A DNA stretch of 64,000 nucleotides from AC-32 sp963813435 (GTDB taxonomy: Bacteria > Actinomycetota > Thermoleophilia > Gaiellales > Gaiellaceae): contig CAWEYY010000004.1 of the NCBI GenBank assembly GCA_963813435.1, positions 248,001 to 312,000 of the forward strand, read 5' to 3'. The position numbers and the translations under genes were made by a program. Numbering within the stretch: the stretch's first letter is position 1; each line of letters starts with the position of its first letter. This document shows, one piece after another, positions 54,006 to 62,056 of this stretch. The notes beneath the pieces are model-generated. The model worked only from the letters and a program-made list of their open reading frames with translations. It made no database searches and had not been told where the DNA came from.

Positions 54006-54931
54006 AACGCGTCCTGCTCGCCGCCCCGCGGTCGTTCTGCGCCGGAGTCGACCGCGCGATCGAGATCGTCGAGCGCCTGCTCGAGCAGCACGGCCCGCCG
54101 GTCTACGTGCGGCACGAGATCGTCCACAACGACCACGTGGTAAGGCGTCTCGAGGGCCTCGGCGCCGTCTTCGTCGACTCGGAGGACGACGTCCCGACCG
54201 GCGCGATCTGCGTGCTCTCCGCCCATGGCGTGGCGCCTTCGGTGCGCGAGAACTGTGAGCTGCGCGGGCTCGTCGTCGTCGACGCCGTCTGTCCGCTCGT
54301 CTCGAAGGTGCACGCGGAGGCTCGGCGCTACGCCGACAGCGGGCATCTGGTCGCGCTCGTCGGGCACGTCGACCACGTCGAGGTGATCGGGACCCGCGGC
54401 GAGCGGCCCGAGGCGACGGTCGTGGTCGAGTCGCCCGAGGACGCCGCGCGCCTGGAGACGAACGGCAAGCCGGTCGCCGTCATCACGCAGACGACGCTCT
54501 CCCTGGACGACGTCGCCGAAACGGTCGATGCGCTCGCAGACCGCTTCGGCGATCTCCGCCGGCCGGCCGCGGACGACATCTGCTACGCGACGCAGAACCG
54601 GCAGGACGCGGTCAAGGCGTTGGCCGGCCACGGCGCCTCGCTCGTCCTCGTGATCGGCTCCGAGACGAGCTCGAACGCGCAGCGCCTGGTCGAGGTGGCG
54701 CAGCGCTTCGGCGCGAAGGCGCAGCTGATCGACGGGGAGAGCGGACTCGACCCGGACACGCTGACCGGCCACGAGACGGTGGGGGTCACGGCCGGCGCCT
54801 CGACGCCCGAGGAGCTGGTCGACCGCGTGCTGCGGGGGCTCGCATCGCTCGGCTACGAGGATCTCGAGGAGATCGAGGTCGCGCGCGAGGACGTCCACTT
54901 CCGCCTGCCGCGCGAGGTCGCAGCCAGATGA
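54002..54931 (+). CDS. ispH: 4-hydroxy-3-methylbut-2-enyl diphosphate reductase
   Basis: 309 residues with the three Fe-S cysteines: APRSFCAGVDRAIEIVERLL, VDAVCPLVSKVHAEARRYA and DDICYATQNRQDAVKALAG; also VYVRHEIVHNDHVVRRLEGL and a C-terminal VTAGASTPEELVDRVL. Last step of the MEP pathway, giving IPP and DMAPP. GTG 54002 overlaps the hpnG stop, so precursor supply is coupled to hopanoid synthesis. Confidence 0.97.
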   Translation: MKRVLLAAPRSFCAGVDRAIEIVERLLEQHGPPVYVRHEIVHNDHVVRRLEGLGAVFVDSEDDVPTGAICVLSAHGVAPSVRENCELRGLVVVDAVCPLVSKVHAEARRYADSGHLVALVGHVDHVEVIGTRGERPEATVVVESPEDAARLETNGKPVAVITQTTLSLDDVAETVDALADRFGDLRRPAADDICYATQNRQDAVKALAGHGASLVLVIGSETSSNAQRLVEVAQRFGAKAQLIDGESGLDPDTLTGHETVGVTAGASTPEELVDRVLRGLASLGYEDLEEIEVAREDVHFRLPREVAAR

Positions 54932-55013
54932 CCAGCACGCTACGCGTCCAGTTTGGTGGGCCATCGATTGTGCGAAGCGATTTCGCAGCGCGCAGGCGAT
55001 GCAAGGAGGCGGT

Positions 55014-55400
55014 GTGACTAGCGTCGAGGTCCCGTACTCGATCGCCTCGGCGCTGCCGTCGCTGACGGTGCTCGACATCACGAACGAGGTCAAGCGCGAG
55101 CTGCGGGCCTCGGGCTACGAGGACGGCATCGCGTACCTGACCCCGCTCGACGACGCCGCGCTCGTGCGCGTCCAGGAGCGAGAGAGCGGCTTCTTCACCG
55201 ACCTCGAGGAGCTGCTCACCCGCCTCGTGCCCCAGGACGAGCGGGAGCGCGAGCGGCTGCTGTGCCTGCTGCTCGGCCCGCGCACCGAGCAGATCCCGTT
55301 CGCCGACGGCGAGCTCTGCCTCGGGCAGTGGCAGCGCATTCTCCTGCTCGGCTTCGAGCGCCCTTCCCAGCCACGCTGGGACCTCACGCTCCTCGGCTAA
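55014..55400 (+). CDS. yjbQ: YjbQ/UPF0047 family protein
   Basis: 128 residues: VPYSIASALPSLTVLDITNE, EESGFFTDLEELLTRLVP-like text and the family's closing pattern LGQWQRILLLGFERPSQPRW. UPF0047 members can show weak thiamine-phosphate synthase activity, and their real role is unclear. GTG 55014 has AAGGAGG upstream; an in-frame ATG at 54999 is less likely. It trails ispH by 80 bp and may be the last gene of the hopanoid transcript. Confidence 0.82.
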   Translation: MTSVEVPYSIASALPSLTVLDITNEVKRELRASGYEDGIAYLTPLDDAALVRVQERESGFFTDLEELLTRLVPQDERERERLLCLLLGPRTEQIPFADGELCLGQWQRILLLGFERPSQPRWDLTLLG

Positions 55401-55430
55401 CGCTTCCTCCGCGCGGTTCAAACCCTGGAC

Positions 55431-55452
55431 TTAGTAACAGTCTGTTACTTGG
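55431..55452. promoter_or_regulatory. GTAACA palindrome, site 2 (upstream of 55.5 kb membrane operon)
   Basis: TTAGTAACAGTCTGTTACTT: arms AGTAACAG / CTGTTACT with central T. Lies about 50 bp before the probable GTG start at 55505. Nearly identical to site 3 and close to site 1. Confidence 0.65.
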
Positions 55453-55504
55453 TCGAAAGGGTTGACGTTTGAACTCGGAGGGTCAGGTTCGGCACACTGA
55501 GAGG

Positions 55505-56170
55505 GTGCAGCGGGCTCGAAGGCACCAGCGGATCTCTTCGGCTCTCGCATTCGCGCTGCTCGCGCTGATCGCGGAGCTCGTCGGCCGCAGCCTCACACAC
55601 CGGCTCGACGTGGGCCGACACGTCACGACGCCGAGCTACGCGGGCGCCGACTACTACCCGTTCCTGCTCGCCGGGGTGAAGCTCGGAGTCGCGCTCCTGC
55701 TCGCGTGCCTCGCGTGGCGGTTCGTCCGGGCCCGCACGGCCGCGCGAGGCGGCCGGCGGCTCCTTGCCGCGCACGGCCACCGGCCGCGACCGCTGCCGCG
55801 GGTTCACGTCGAGCTCTCGCCGCGCCTCTGGGTCGCGGCCTTCGTGGTCACGTCAGGCCTGTACCTCGTGCAGCAAGACGCGGAACGTGCCGCCGTTGGC
55901 CGGTGGCCGCTCTTCGCTCCCTGGCTGCACTCGTCCGCGCTCCCGGTGTTCGCCGTGCTCGCCGTCCTCGTCGCGGTGGCTTGGGGCGTCGTCTCACGCT
56001 GGCTGAGGGACTACGAGCGCTACGCGCAGGACACCTGCGCCCGCGCCAACAGGCTCTCGACCGCGCCGCAGGCTCAGGCGACGGCTCACGGCACCGAGCG
56101 CGTGGCTCTCACGCCTCGCAGGCTCTTCGGCCTCGCGTTCGAGAGCCGGCCTCCTCCGCTCCCCGCCTAG
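55505..56170 (+). CDS. Four-helix membrane protein, unrecognised
   Basis: About 221 residues from GTG 55505 (in-frame TTG also at 55469). Helices: ISSALAFALLALIAELVG, FLLAGVKLGVALLLACLAW, LWVAAFVVTSGLYLVQQD and LPVFAVLAVLVAVAWGVVS. A loop between helices 1 and 2 (RHVTTPSYAGADYYPF) and another after helix 3 are outside. The C-terminus is soluble and basic. First gene after palindrome site 2 and upstream of two more membrane genes and copC-copD, so perhaps part of a metal or membrane-homeostasis unit. Confidence 0.65.
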   Translation: MQRARRHQRISSALAFALLALIAELVGRSLTHRLDVGRHVTTPSYAGADYYPFLLAGVKLGVALLLACLAWRFVRARTAARGGRRLLAAHGHRPRPLPRVHVELSPRLWVAAFVVTSGLYLVQQDAERAAVGRWPLFAPWLHSSALPVFAVLAVLVAVAWGVVSRWLRDYERYAQDTCARANRLSTAPQAQATAHGTERVALTPRRLFGLAFESRPPPLPA

Positions 56171-56239
56171 CCCGCGGTTCCGTCTCACAAGCCCGCGGGC
56201 ACGGTGTCGGCATTCGCGTGCAACCGCTGGGGAGGTGGG

Positions 56240-56512
56240 ATGAGCACACAAGTTGTAAGCCAGGAAGCTGTTCGCAGGCGCTCCGCGCGCGCCTGGGCGA
56301 TCACGGCCCTCGGCCCGGCGATCATGTTCGCCGCGGTCGTCTGGGCCTTCGTCCAGCCGTGGCGCGTCACGCTCCTGCACCCGCACGGCCAGGGGTTCTG
56401 GTGGCTCGTCGTCGAGCCGCCGCTCCTCGTCGTGCTCGCCGGCGTGGTCTTCGCAGTCTTCATCGCGCCCGGCGTCATCGAGGATCTCGAAATGCACGAG
56501 GACGACCGCTGA
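56240..56512 (+). CDS. Small two-helix membrane protein
   Basis: 90 residues from ATG 56240 with GGAGGTGG upstream. Helices AITALGPAIMFAAVVWAFV and PLLVVLAGVVFAVFIAPGVI, a His-containing loop (LLHPHGQGFWW) outside and an acidic tail (EDLEMHEDDR) inside. Family not recognised. Its TGA overlaps the next ATG (TGATG), so it is coupled to the following membrane gene. Confidence 0.68.
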   Translation: MSTQVVSQEAVRRRSARAWAITALGPAIMFAAVVWAFVQPWRVTLLHPHGQGFWWLVVEPPLLVVLAGVVFAVFIAPGVIEDLEMHEDDR

Positions 56513-57096
56513 TGCAACCGCCGGCAGAGCTCGTGCACTGGATGTTCGCGACGGGCTTCGTCCTGCTCGGGCTCTGCCTGCTTGCAGAGGGGATCGTCGG
56601 GCCAGAGGTCTGGCGCGTCCGTGCGTGGCGCGCCTACCTCTGGCCGAGCCTCGTCTTCGCGATGGGTGTGCTGATGTGGCCGGTGATGGTCTTCTTCACC
56701 AACTCGACGATTCACATGCTTGCGCACAGCTCGTGGGCGCAGGTGCTGATGCTGGCCGGCGCCGCCGAGCTCGGCCTCGTCCGCGGCAAGCTGCACAGCC
56801 CCTACTGGCGGCTGACGATGCCGTTCGCGCTGCTCGTCTCGGGGACGGCGTTCCTGATCCACGAGCAGAACAGCTGGTTCTTCGCCCGCTCGGCCTTCCT
56901 CCACCACCTGATCGGCTGGACGCTGATCGTCTCCGCGATCTTCCCGCTCGCCTCGTTCATCCGGCCGCGCTCGGCGATCTGGCGCTCGGGCTTCGCGCTC
57001 GCGGTGATCATGCTCGCCGTCCTGCTCTTCTGCGACCGCGATGTCGCGCCGATCTTCGGCCACCTCTCACCGCTCGCGGGAGAGCCCCACCGGTGA
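56512..57096 (+). CDS. His-containing polytopic membrane protein, unrecognised
   Basis: 194 residues with six helices: WMFATGFVLLGLCLLAEG, LVFAMGVLMWPVMVFFTN, WAQVLMLAGAAELGLV, LTMPFALLVSGTAFLIH, LIGWTLIVSAIFPLASF and FALAVIMLAVLLFC. Histidines cluster at membrane faces (IHMLAHSSW, IHEQNSWFF, FLHHLIG), as in heme- or metal-handling membrane proteins. Coupled upstream by TGATG and downstream to copC-copD by GTGA overlap; a role in copper handling is inference from context. Confidence 0.65.
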   Translation: MQPPAELVHWMFATGFVLLGLCLLAEGIVGPEVWRVRAWRAYLWPSLVFAMGVLMWPVMVFFTNSTIHMLAHSSWAQVLMLAGAAELGLVRGKLHSPYWRLTMPFALLVSGTAFLIHEQNSWFFARSAFLHHLIGWTLIVSAIFPLASFIRPRSAIWRSGFALAVIMLAVLLFCDRDVAPIFGHLSPLAGEPHR

Positions 57097-58418
57097 AGCG
57101 CCTCCAAGTAACAGTCTGTTACTTGCTCGGGGTCGCGCTCGCGTTCCCGGCGCTCGCGTCGGCGCACGCGACGCTGACGCAGACGAAGCCGTCGTTTACC
57201 CAGCGCCTGGCGAGTTCGCCCAGGGTCGTGATGCTTCGGTTCGACCAGAGCGTCGACGCGCTGCCGAACGCCATCACCGTCTTCACGGCGAAGGGGCGCA
57301 TCGTCTCCGGGAAGTCGAAGCCGGGCACCGACCGGCGGATCGTGACCGTGCCGGTCCAGCACCTCGCGCGCGGCGCGTACACGGTCCGCTGGCGCGTGGT
57401 CTCGGCCGACAGCCACGTCGTCGCCGGGGTCTTCACGTTCGGCGTGCGCCAGCGCGCCCCGCCCGCGACCCAGGCGTTCGGCGCATCAGGGCCGACGAAC
57501 GAGGAGCACGTCGTCCGCTGGCTCTACTTCCTGGCGCTCGCGTTGCTGATCGGAGGGCTCGGCTTCCGCCTGCTCGTCGTGCGCGGCCCGATGCCGCCGA
57601 GGGCCGAGCAGCGCTTCTACTGGATCGTGGGCATCGGCGCGATGGGTGCGATCGAGGTGGGGGTCCTCGCGTTCCTGCTGCGGGCCGAGGACGCGTTGCA
57701 GCTCCCGTTCGTGGACTTCCTCTACGGCGATCTCGCGCCGCTTGCCGGCGGGACGCGCTTCGGCACCGCGTTCGTCGCGATGACGCTCGGGTTCGCGCTC
57801 GTGACCGCGCTCCTGTACCTCGCGTGGCTGACCGAGCGGACCTGGTTGCTCTGGGCCTCCTTCCTGCTCTCGCTCGGCTTCGCCTCCGGCCTCTCGCTCT
57901 CGGGCCACTCGGCCGTGGACGCCGGCTCGTCGCGGCTGTCCGAGTTCGCCGACTGGGCTCATCTGGCAGCGGCCTCGATGTGGGTGGGCGGGCTCCTCAT
58001 GCTCGCGTTCGTCGTCTGGCCTGCGGCGCCCGGGCTGCGCCGCGACGCCTTCATCCGCTTCTCGAAGCTCGCGACGCTGCTGATCGTCGTGCTGCTCTCG
58101 GCGGGCATCTACCTGAGCGTGATCCGGCTGCCGCACCTGGCCGACCTCTGGAACGAGCGCTACGGGCAGGTGCTGCTCGTCAAGCTCGCACTCGTGTCGC
58201 TCGCGCTGCTCTGGGGCGCCGCGCACCACTTCCTCGTGCGGCCGGCCATCGAGCGGGGCGCGCCGCCGTTCTCAGGGCTGCCGCGGAGCCTGATCGGCGA
58301 GAGCCTGGTCGGGATGGCGATCCTGCTCGTGGCCGCGGTGCTCGTGGAGTCGAAGCCGCCGCCGCAGCCCGTGCCGCGGGCGCCCATCGCGCTGCAGGCA
58401 CCGGCCTCGCGCCGCTAG
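57093..58418 (+). CDS. CopC-CopD fusion copper-handling protein
   Basis: 441 residues. Signal peptide (TVCYLLGVALAFPALASA) cleaved before HATLTQTKPSFTQRLASSP, a CopC domain with N-terminal His and the SADSHVVAGVFTFGV motif, then a CopD domain of eight helices (HVVRWLYFLALALLIGGLGF, SGHSAVDAGS, HLAAASMWVGGLLMLAFVV, HLADLWNERYGQVLLVKLA). CopC binds copper outside and CopD moves it across the membrane. GTG 57093 overlaps the previous stop. Palindrome site 3 lies inside its signal-peptide codons. Confidence 0.92.
   Translation: MKRLQVTVCYLLGVALAFPALASAHATLTQTKPSFTQRLASSPRVVMLRFDQSVDALPNAITVFTAKGRIVSGKSKPGTDRRIVTVPVQHLARGAYTVRWRVVSADSHVVAGVFTFGVRQRAPPATQAFGASGPTNEEHVVRWLYFLALALLIGGLGFRLLVVRGPMPPRAEQRFYWIVGIGAMGAIEVGVLAFLLRAEDALQLPFVDFLYGDLAPLAGGTRFGTAFVAMTLGFALVTALLYLAWLTERTWLLWASFLLSLGFASGLSLSGHSAVDAGSSRLSEFADWAHLAAASMWVGGLLMLAFVVWPAAPGLRRDAFIRFSKLATLLIVVLLSAGIYLSVIRLPHLADLWNERYGQVLLVKLALVSLALLWGAAHHFLVRPAIERGAPPFSGLPRSLIGESLVGMAILLVAAVLVESKPPPQPVPRAPIALQAPASRR
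57105..57125. promoter_or_regulatory. GTAACA palindrome, site 3 (inside 5' end of copC-copD)
   Basis: AAGTAACAGTCTGTTACTTG: perfect arms AAGTAACAG / CTGTTACTT around a single T, inside codons 5-11 of the CopC-CopD gene. If a regulator binds here it would block an internal promoter or transcription through the operon. As RNA it could also fold as a hairpin over the start region. Confidence 0.6.
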
Positions 58419-58427
58419 CCTCGGCAC

Positions 58428-59459
58428 ATGCGATGGGCGATCTCGGGCGGCGCGGGCTTCCTCGGCCTGCACCTCGCGCGCCGTCTGCTCGCCGAGGGCG
58501 ACGACGTGCGCACGCTCGACCTCGCGCCGCTCGACGACGAGGAGCTGGAGCGCGGGGCCGAGGAGCTGCGCGGCGACGTCCGCGACCCGTCCGCCGCCGC
58601 CCATCTCGTCGACGGCGCCGACGTGCTCGTCCATGCGGCGGCGGCGCTTCCGATCCAGGCCTCGCGCGAGGCGATCCGCTCCGTCAACGTCGACGGCGCC
58701 GCGGTCACGCTCACGGCTGCGCTCGAGGCCGGCGTACGCCGGGCGATCCTGATCTCGTCGACGGCGGTCTACGGGATCCCGAAGCACCATCCGCTCCGCG
58801 AGGACGCACCCCTCGTCGGGGTCGGCCACTACGGCGAGTCGAAGATCGAGGCCGAGCGGGTCGCACACCGTGTCGGGCGACGTGGGCTCGAGGTGGTCGT
58901 CCTGCGCCCGAAGACGTTCATCGGGCCCGAGCGCCTAGGCGTGTTCGAGATCCTCTTCGACTGGATCCGCGAGGGCAGGCGAATCCCGATCCTCGGCGAC
59001 GGCTCGAACCGCTACCAACTGCTCGCCGTCGAGGACCTCGTCGACGCGACGCTCAGCTCTGCGGTCGCCGACGCGGCGGGGGAGACGTTCAACATCGGCG
59101 CCGCGGAGTTCGGGACGGTCCGGGCCGACCTCGAGGGCCTGATCGCCCACGCTGGCTCACGCAGCCGTCTGCGCCCCGTGCCCGCGCGCCCCGCGGAGCT
59201 CGCGCTGCGAGGGCTCGAGCTGGCCCGGCTCTCGCCCCTCGCCGAGTGGCACTACCGCACCGCACACCGCGACTCGTACGTCGACGTCTCGAAGGCCGCC
59301 CGCGTGCTCGGCTTCGCGCCGCGGCTCTCGAACGAGCAGGCGCTCTGCGAGACCTACGACTGGTACCTGGAGAACCGCGAGCAGCTCGGCGGAGCGGGCG
59401 TCACGCACCGCGTCCCGTGGGACCAGCGCGCGCTCGGCGTGCTGAAACGCCTCAGCTAG
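58428..59459 (+). CDS. NAD-dependent epimerase/dehydratase
   Basis: 343 residues, extended SDR. RWAISGGAGFLGLHLARRLL binds the cofactor, ADVLVHAAAALPIQASREAI, SSTAVYGIPKHHPLRED, catalytic HYGESKIEAERVAHRVG (Tyr, Lys), then VVLRPKTFIGPERLGVFEIL. The C-terminal half has YQLLAVEDLVDATLSSAVAD. Acts on a nucleotide sugar or a sterol/hopanoid-like substrate; it lies just after the hopanoid/copper block, but no direct link is shown. ATG 58428. Confidence 0.88.
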   Translation: MRWAISGGAGFLGLHLARRLLAEGDDVRTLDLAPLDDEELERGAEELRGDVRDPSAAAHLVDGADVLVHAAAALPIQASREAIRSVNVDGAAVTLTAALEAGVRRAILISSTAVYGIPKHHPLREDAPLVGVGHYGESKIEAERVAHRVGRRGLEVVVLRPKTFIGPERLGVFEILFDWIREGRRIPILGDGSNRYQLLAVEDLVDATLSSAVADAAGETFNIGAAEFGTVRADLEGLIAHAGSRSRLRPVPARPAELALRGLELARLSPLAEWHYRTAHRDSYVDVSKAARVLGFAPRLSNEQALCETYDWYLENREQLGGAGVTHRVPWDQRALGVLKRLS

Positions 59460-59482
59460 TGCGCTTCTTTGCCGACAGAGCG

Positions 59483-59554
59483 TTCGACCGGTCATTTCAG
59501 ACGGACGCACGGGCGGAGCCCGCACGTCCTGAGGACGGCATCGCAAGCGACGCC
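59483..59554 (+). repeat. Two-hairpin dispersed repeat, copy A
   Basis: TTCGACCGGTCATTTCAG, hairpin 1 GGACGCACGGGC-GGA-GCCCGCACGTCC (59503-59529, 10 of 12 paired), spacer TGAGGAC, hairpin 2 GGCATCGC-AA-GCGACGCC (59537-59554, 7 of 8). Lies between the convergent epimerase and subtilisin genes. Almost the same as copy B at 21836. Confidence 0.75.
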
Positions 59555-59565
59555 TTTAGAGAGGG

Positions 59566-61245
59566 CTAGCCGTCGTCGTCGCCTGAGTCGTCCTGGAGCA
59601 CGTCGCTCCAGGAGACATCCGACCAGGACACGTCCGACCAGGAGACGTCGCTCCAGGACACGTCCGACCAGGAGACGTCAGACCAGGAGACGACCGACCA
59701 GGCGGCGCCCGCCCAGCCGTCGCTCCAGGAGACGGTGTCCCAGGCCGGCGAGGCCTTCGCCGCCTCGAGCCAGGCCTCGTCGTCGAAGACGAGGCCCGGC
59801 CCGGACGGATCGGCGACCAGGAACGAGTCGAGGGCGAGATTGGGGTTCGGGGGCTTGTGCGCGTCTGCGGCATCCGGGGCGTAGACCTCCCCGACGCCGG
59901 CCGCGAGTGAGCGCACCTTCCAGAGATCCCGCGCGCCGAGCATGAGCGCGCCCTTGACGCAGTCGGGCGACAGCCGTGGGTTGAGAGCCAGGAGGTCGGC
60001 CGCGACCCCGGCCACGATCGGCGCGGAGAGCGAGGTGCCCGAGAGCGTCTCGTACGTGCCGGTCGAGGTGTGGATCACCTGGGCCGAGCGGCCCCGGCTC
60101 GCAAGCGTGGAACCGCTCGGAACGGGCCCGGTGATCGCGCGCCCGGGAGCGGCCAGCTCGGGCTTGGCGAATCCGTCGTAGGTGTAGCCCCACGAAGACC
60201 AGTTGGGCACGGTCGCCCGGCCGGGGCTGGCCGAGCCGTGCAGGTCGAGCGCGCCGACGGTGATCACGAAGGGGTCGTTCGCGGGCGCGTAGCCCATGCG
60301 CACGCGGCGATTCGAGCTCTTCCCGTCGTTGCCGGCGGACGTCACGACGACGACGCCGGAGAACCACAGCTTCTCGACGGCCTTGTCGAGCGGGTCCCAG
60401 CGGAAGCTCGAGATCGTCGAGGAGTGGAGCGAGAAGTTCGCGACGCGGATGCCGTAGCGGTCCTTGTTGCGGAAGATCCAGTCGGCGGCGCGGATCACGT
60501 CGCTCGTCCGCGCCATGCCCTTGTCGTCCATGACGTCGAGCGAGACGATTCCGGCCGTCGGCGCCGCGCCGGGGTAGCGGCGCGCGGATCCCGCGGCCAG
60601 GCCGGCCACCATCGTCCCGTGACCGAAACCGTCGCCGCGGGAGTTGTTCGGGAGCGAGGTCAGGTTCACCGCGGCGAGGACGCGGTCGCCGAAGTCCTGA
60701 CGGACCGCTTCGATCCCGGAGTCGACGAACGCGATCGTCGGCGCGTCGCCGGCCGGGCCGAGGTCGTCGAGCCCCACCGCGCGCTGCCAGAGCTCGCCCT
60801 GCCCACCTTGCTGGCGGCCGAAGTCCCTCGCCTGGTCGAGGACGACCCAGTGGTCCGGCGTGATCACGAGGCCCGGTAGCGCCGCGAGCCGGGGGAGGTC
60901 CCCCGCGCGGATCCGGCCGGCCACCCCACCGACCAGACCCAGCTTGGAGCTCGCGGCGCCGTACCGGTCGAGCGCGCGCTCAGCGTCGAGGGTTCCGTCG
61001 GAGCTGCGGACGATCACGCCCACCGAGGTGTTCGGATGCGTGCGCGCGGCCCGGGCGAGCGACGGAGCGAGGAAGCTCGCCTGCGAGGAGTGCGGGGCGC
61101 CGCCACGGGCAGTCGCCGTGAGCGGCACCACGAGCGCGAGCAGGACCAGCGCGATCAGCCCCTGCCGAACCCCCGGTCGAGCCGTCCAGGGCACGTCGAT
61201 TCGAAAGCCGCCGCAGAACCCCCCGCCCATTGTCCGCAACCCCAT
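59566..61245 (-). CDS. Secreted S8 subtilisin-like protease with VSWSD tail
   Basis: 559 residues from ATG 61245 (AAAGGGG upstream). Signal segment QGLIALVLLALVVPLTATA, an inhibitor-like prodomain, then the catalytic triad: Asp in IAFVDSGIEAV, His in GDGFGHGTMVAGLAAG, Ser in SGTSLSAPIVAGVAADL. After the protease domain, a linker (LALDSFLVADPSGPGLVFDD) leads to eight or so VSWSD pentapeptides and an acidic end DDSGDDDG. The 15 bp DNA repeat behind the pentapeptides is prone to copy-number change. A longer frame from 61305 is possible but lacks a ribosome site. Confidence 0.9.
   Translation of the reverse strand: MGLRTMGGGFCGGFRIDVPWTARPGVRQGLIALVLLALVVPLTATARGGAPHSSQASFLAPSLARAARTHPNTSVGVIVRSSDGTLDAERALDRYGAASSKLGLVGGVAGRIRAGDLPRLAALPGLVITPDHWVVLDQARDFGRQQGGQGELWQRAVGLDDLGPAGDAPTIAFVDSGIEAVRQDFGDRVLAAVNLTSLPNNSRGDGFGHGTMVAGLAAGSARRYPGAAPTAGIVSLDVMDDKGMARTSDVIRAADWIFRNKDRYGIRVANFSLHSSTISSFRWDPLDKAVEKLWFSGVVVVTSAGNDGKSSNRRVRMGYAPANDPFVITVGALDLHGSASPGRATVPNWSSWGYTYDGFAKPELAAPGRAITGPVPSGSTLASRGRSAQVIHTSTGTYETLSGTSLSAPIVAGVAADLLALNPRLSPDCVKGALMLGARDLWKVRSLAAGVGEVYAPDAADAHKPPNPNLALDSFLVADPSGPGLVFDDEAWLEAAKASPAWDTVSWSDGWAGAAWSVVSWSDVSWSDVSWSDVSWSDVSWSDVSWSDVLQDDSGDDDG
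59596..59730 (-). repeat. 15 bp tandem repeats coding VSWSD
   Basis: Minisatellite of 15 bp units, alternating gacgtcgctccagga- and gacgtccgaccagga-type variants on the plus strand. It encodes about six uninterrupted VSWSD units plus one or two upstream ones (DTVSWSDGW, WSVVSWSD). In frame and C-terminal in the protease. Confidence 0.85.
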
Positions 61246-61390
61246 GAACCCCTTTCCAGATCCGGGCTTCCTCGTCGCCCGAAAGTGCTCTGAACCTATG
61301 TGCAATCCGATATCCGCCTATCACCCTGAAAGGGGAGTCGCACGAGATTCACTCGTTCGAGGGATCCAGAGACGAGGATCCGGGCTCGTC

Positions 61391-62056
61391 TCAGGCGAGC
61401 AGTTGCAGGAGGCGAGCAGCGTAGGCGGGCCCGGTCGGCTCGTCCTCGTGCTTGAAGTAGCAGTAGACGCGAACACCGTCCTCGAGCAGCGGCCGCAGCC
61501 GATCGGCCCACGCCTCGAGGGCGGCGTCGTCGTACGGCGGCTCGCGCAGGCGGAGATAGCGGAACGGGGCCTCGCCGTCCAGGGAGTTCACCCGGACGGG
61601 TACGTCGGCCTCCGCCCACGACTCGTGGCGGAACTCGAACGCGACCTCGAGCTCCGGGTCGAGCGACTCGCGCAGGAGACGCAGGAAGCCGTCGTCGCGC
61701 GGACGCGTCGGCGGGAGCTGGCACAGGAGCGGTCCGAGCCGGTCGCCCAGCTGACGGACGCTCTCGCAGAACGTGCCGACCTGCTCGAGCCGGCCGCCGT
61801 GCGTGATCTGACGGGTCATCTTCACGGCGAAGCGGAACCTGGGCGGCGTCCGCTCGGCCCACGCGCGCATCTGCTCCTCGGAGGGAAGCTTGTAGAACGT
61901 CGCGTTCAGCTCGACCGACGGAAGCCGCTCGGAGTAGAGCCGCAGGAAGTCGGCCGGCCTCGATCCCTCCGGGTAGAACTCGCCGCGCCACGTCGGGTAG
62001 GAAAACCCGGAAGTGCCGACATACAGCCCCGGTACACTCGCCGCCGTGGCGGTCAT
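61391..62056 (-). CDS. DUF72 family protein
   Basis: 221 residues from ATG 62056. TIM-barrel DUF72 signature: YVGTSGFSYPTWRGEFYPEG, FLRLYSERLPSVELNATFYK, RFRFAVKMTRQITHGGRLEQ, EVAFEFRHESWAEADV, FRYLRLREPPYDDAAL, VYCYFKHEDEPTGPAYAARL. Function unknown. A TATCAC -10-like hexamer (62069 to 62064, minus strand) ends 7 bases before the ATG, so a leaderless message is likely. Its start overlaps the start of the divergent thyX gene. Confidence 0.88.
   Translation of the reverse strand: MTATAASVPGLYVGTSGFSYPTWRGEFYPEGSRPADFLRLYSERLPSVELNATFYKLPSEEQMRAWAERTPPRFRFAVKMTRQITHGGRLEQVGTFCESVRQLGDRLGPLLCQLPPTRPRDDGFLRLLRESLDPELEVAFEFRHESWAEADVPVRVNSLDGEAPFRYLRLREPPYDDAALEAWADRLRPLLEDGVRVYCYFKHEDEPTGPAYAARLLQLLA

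Noticed and set aside
54928..55017. 29-codon frame overlapping the ispH stop (ATGA)
   Set aside because: Overlap is suggestive, but no ribosome site, no family, and it ends inside the yjbQ start; most likely a chance frame.
59596..59730. Short tandem repeats resembling a CRISPR array
   Set aside because: 15 bp units without unique spacers, in frame within a protease and encoding VSWSD; no cas genes.
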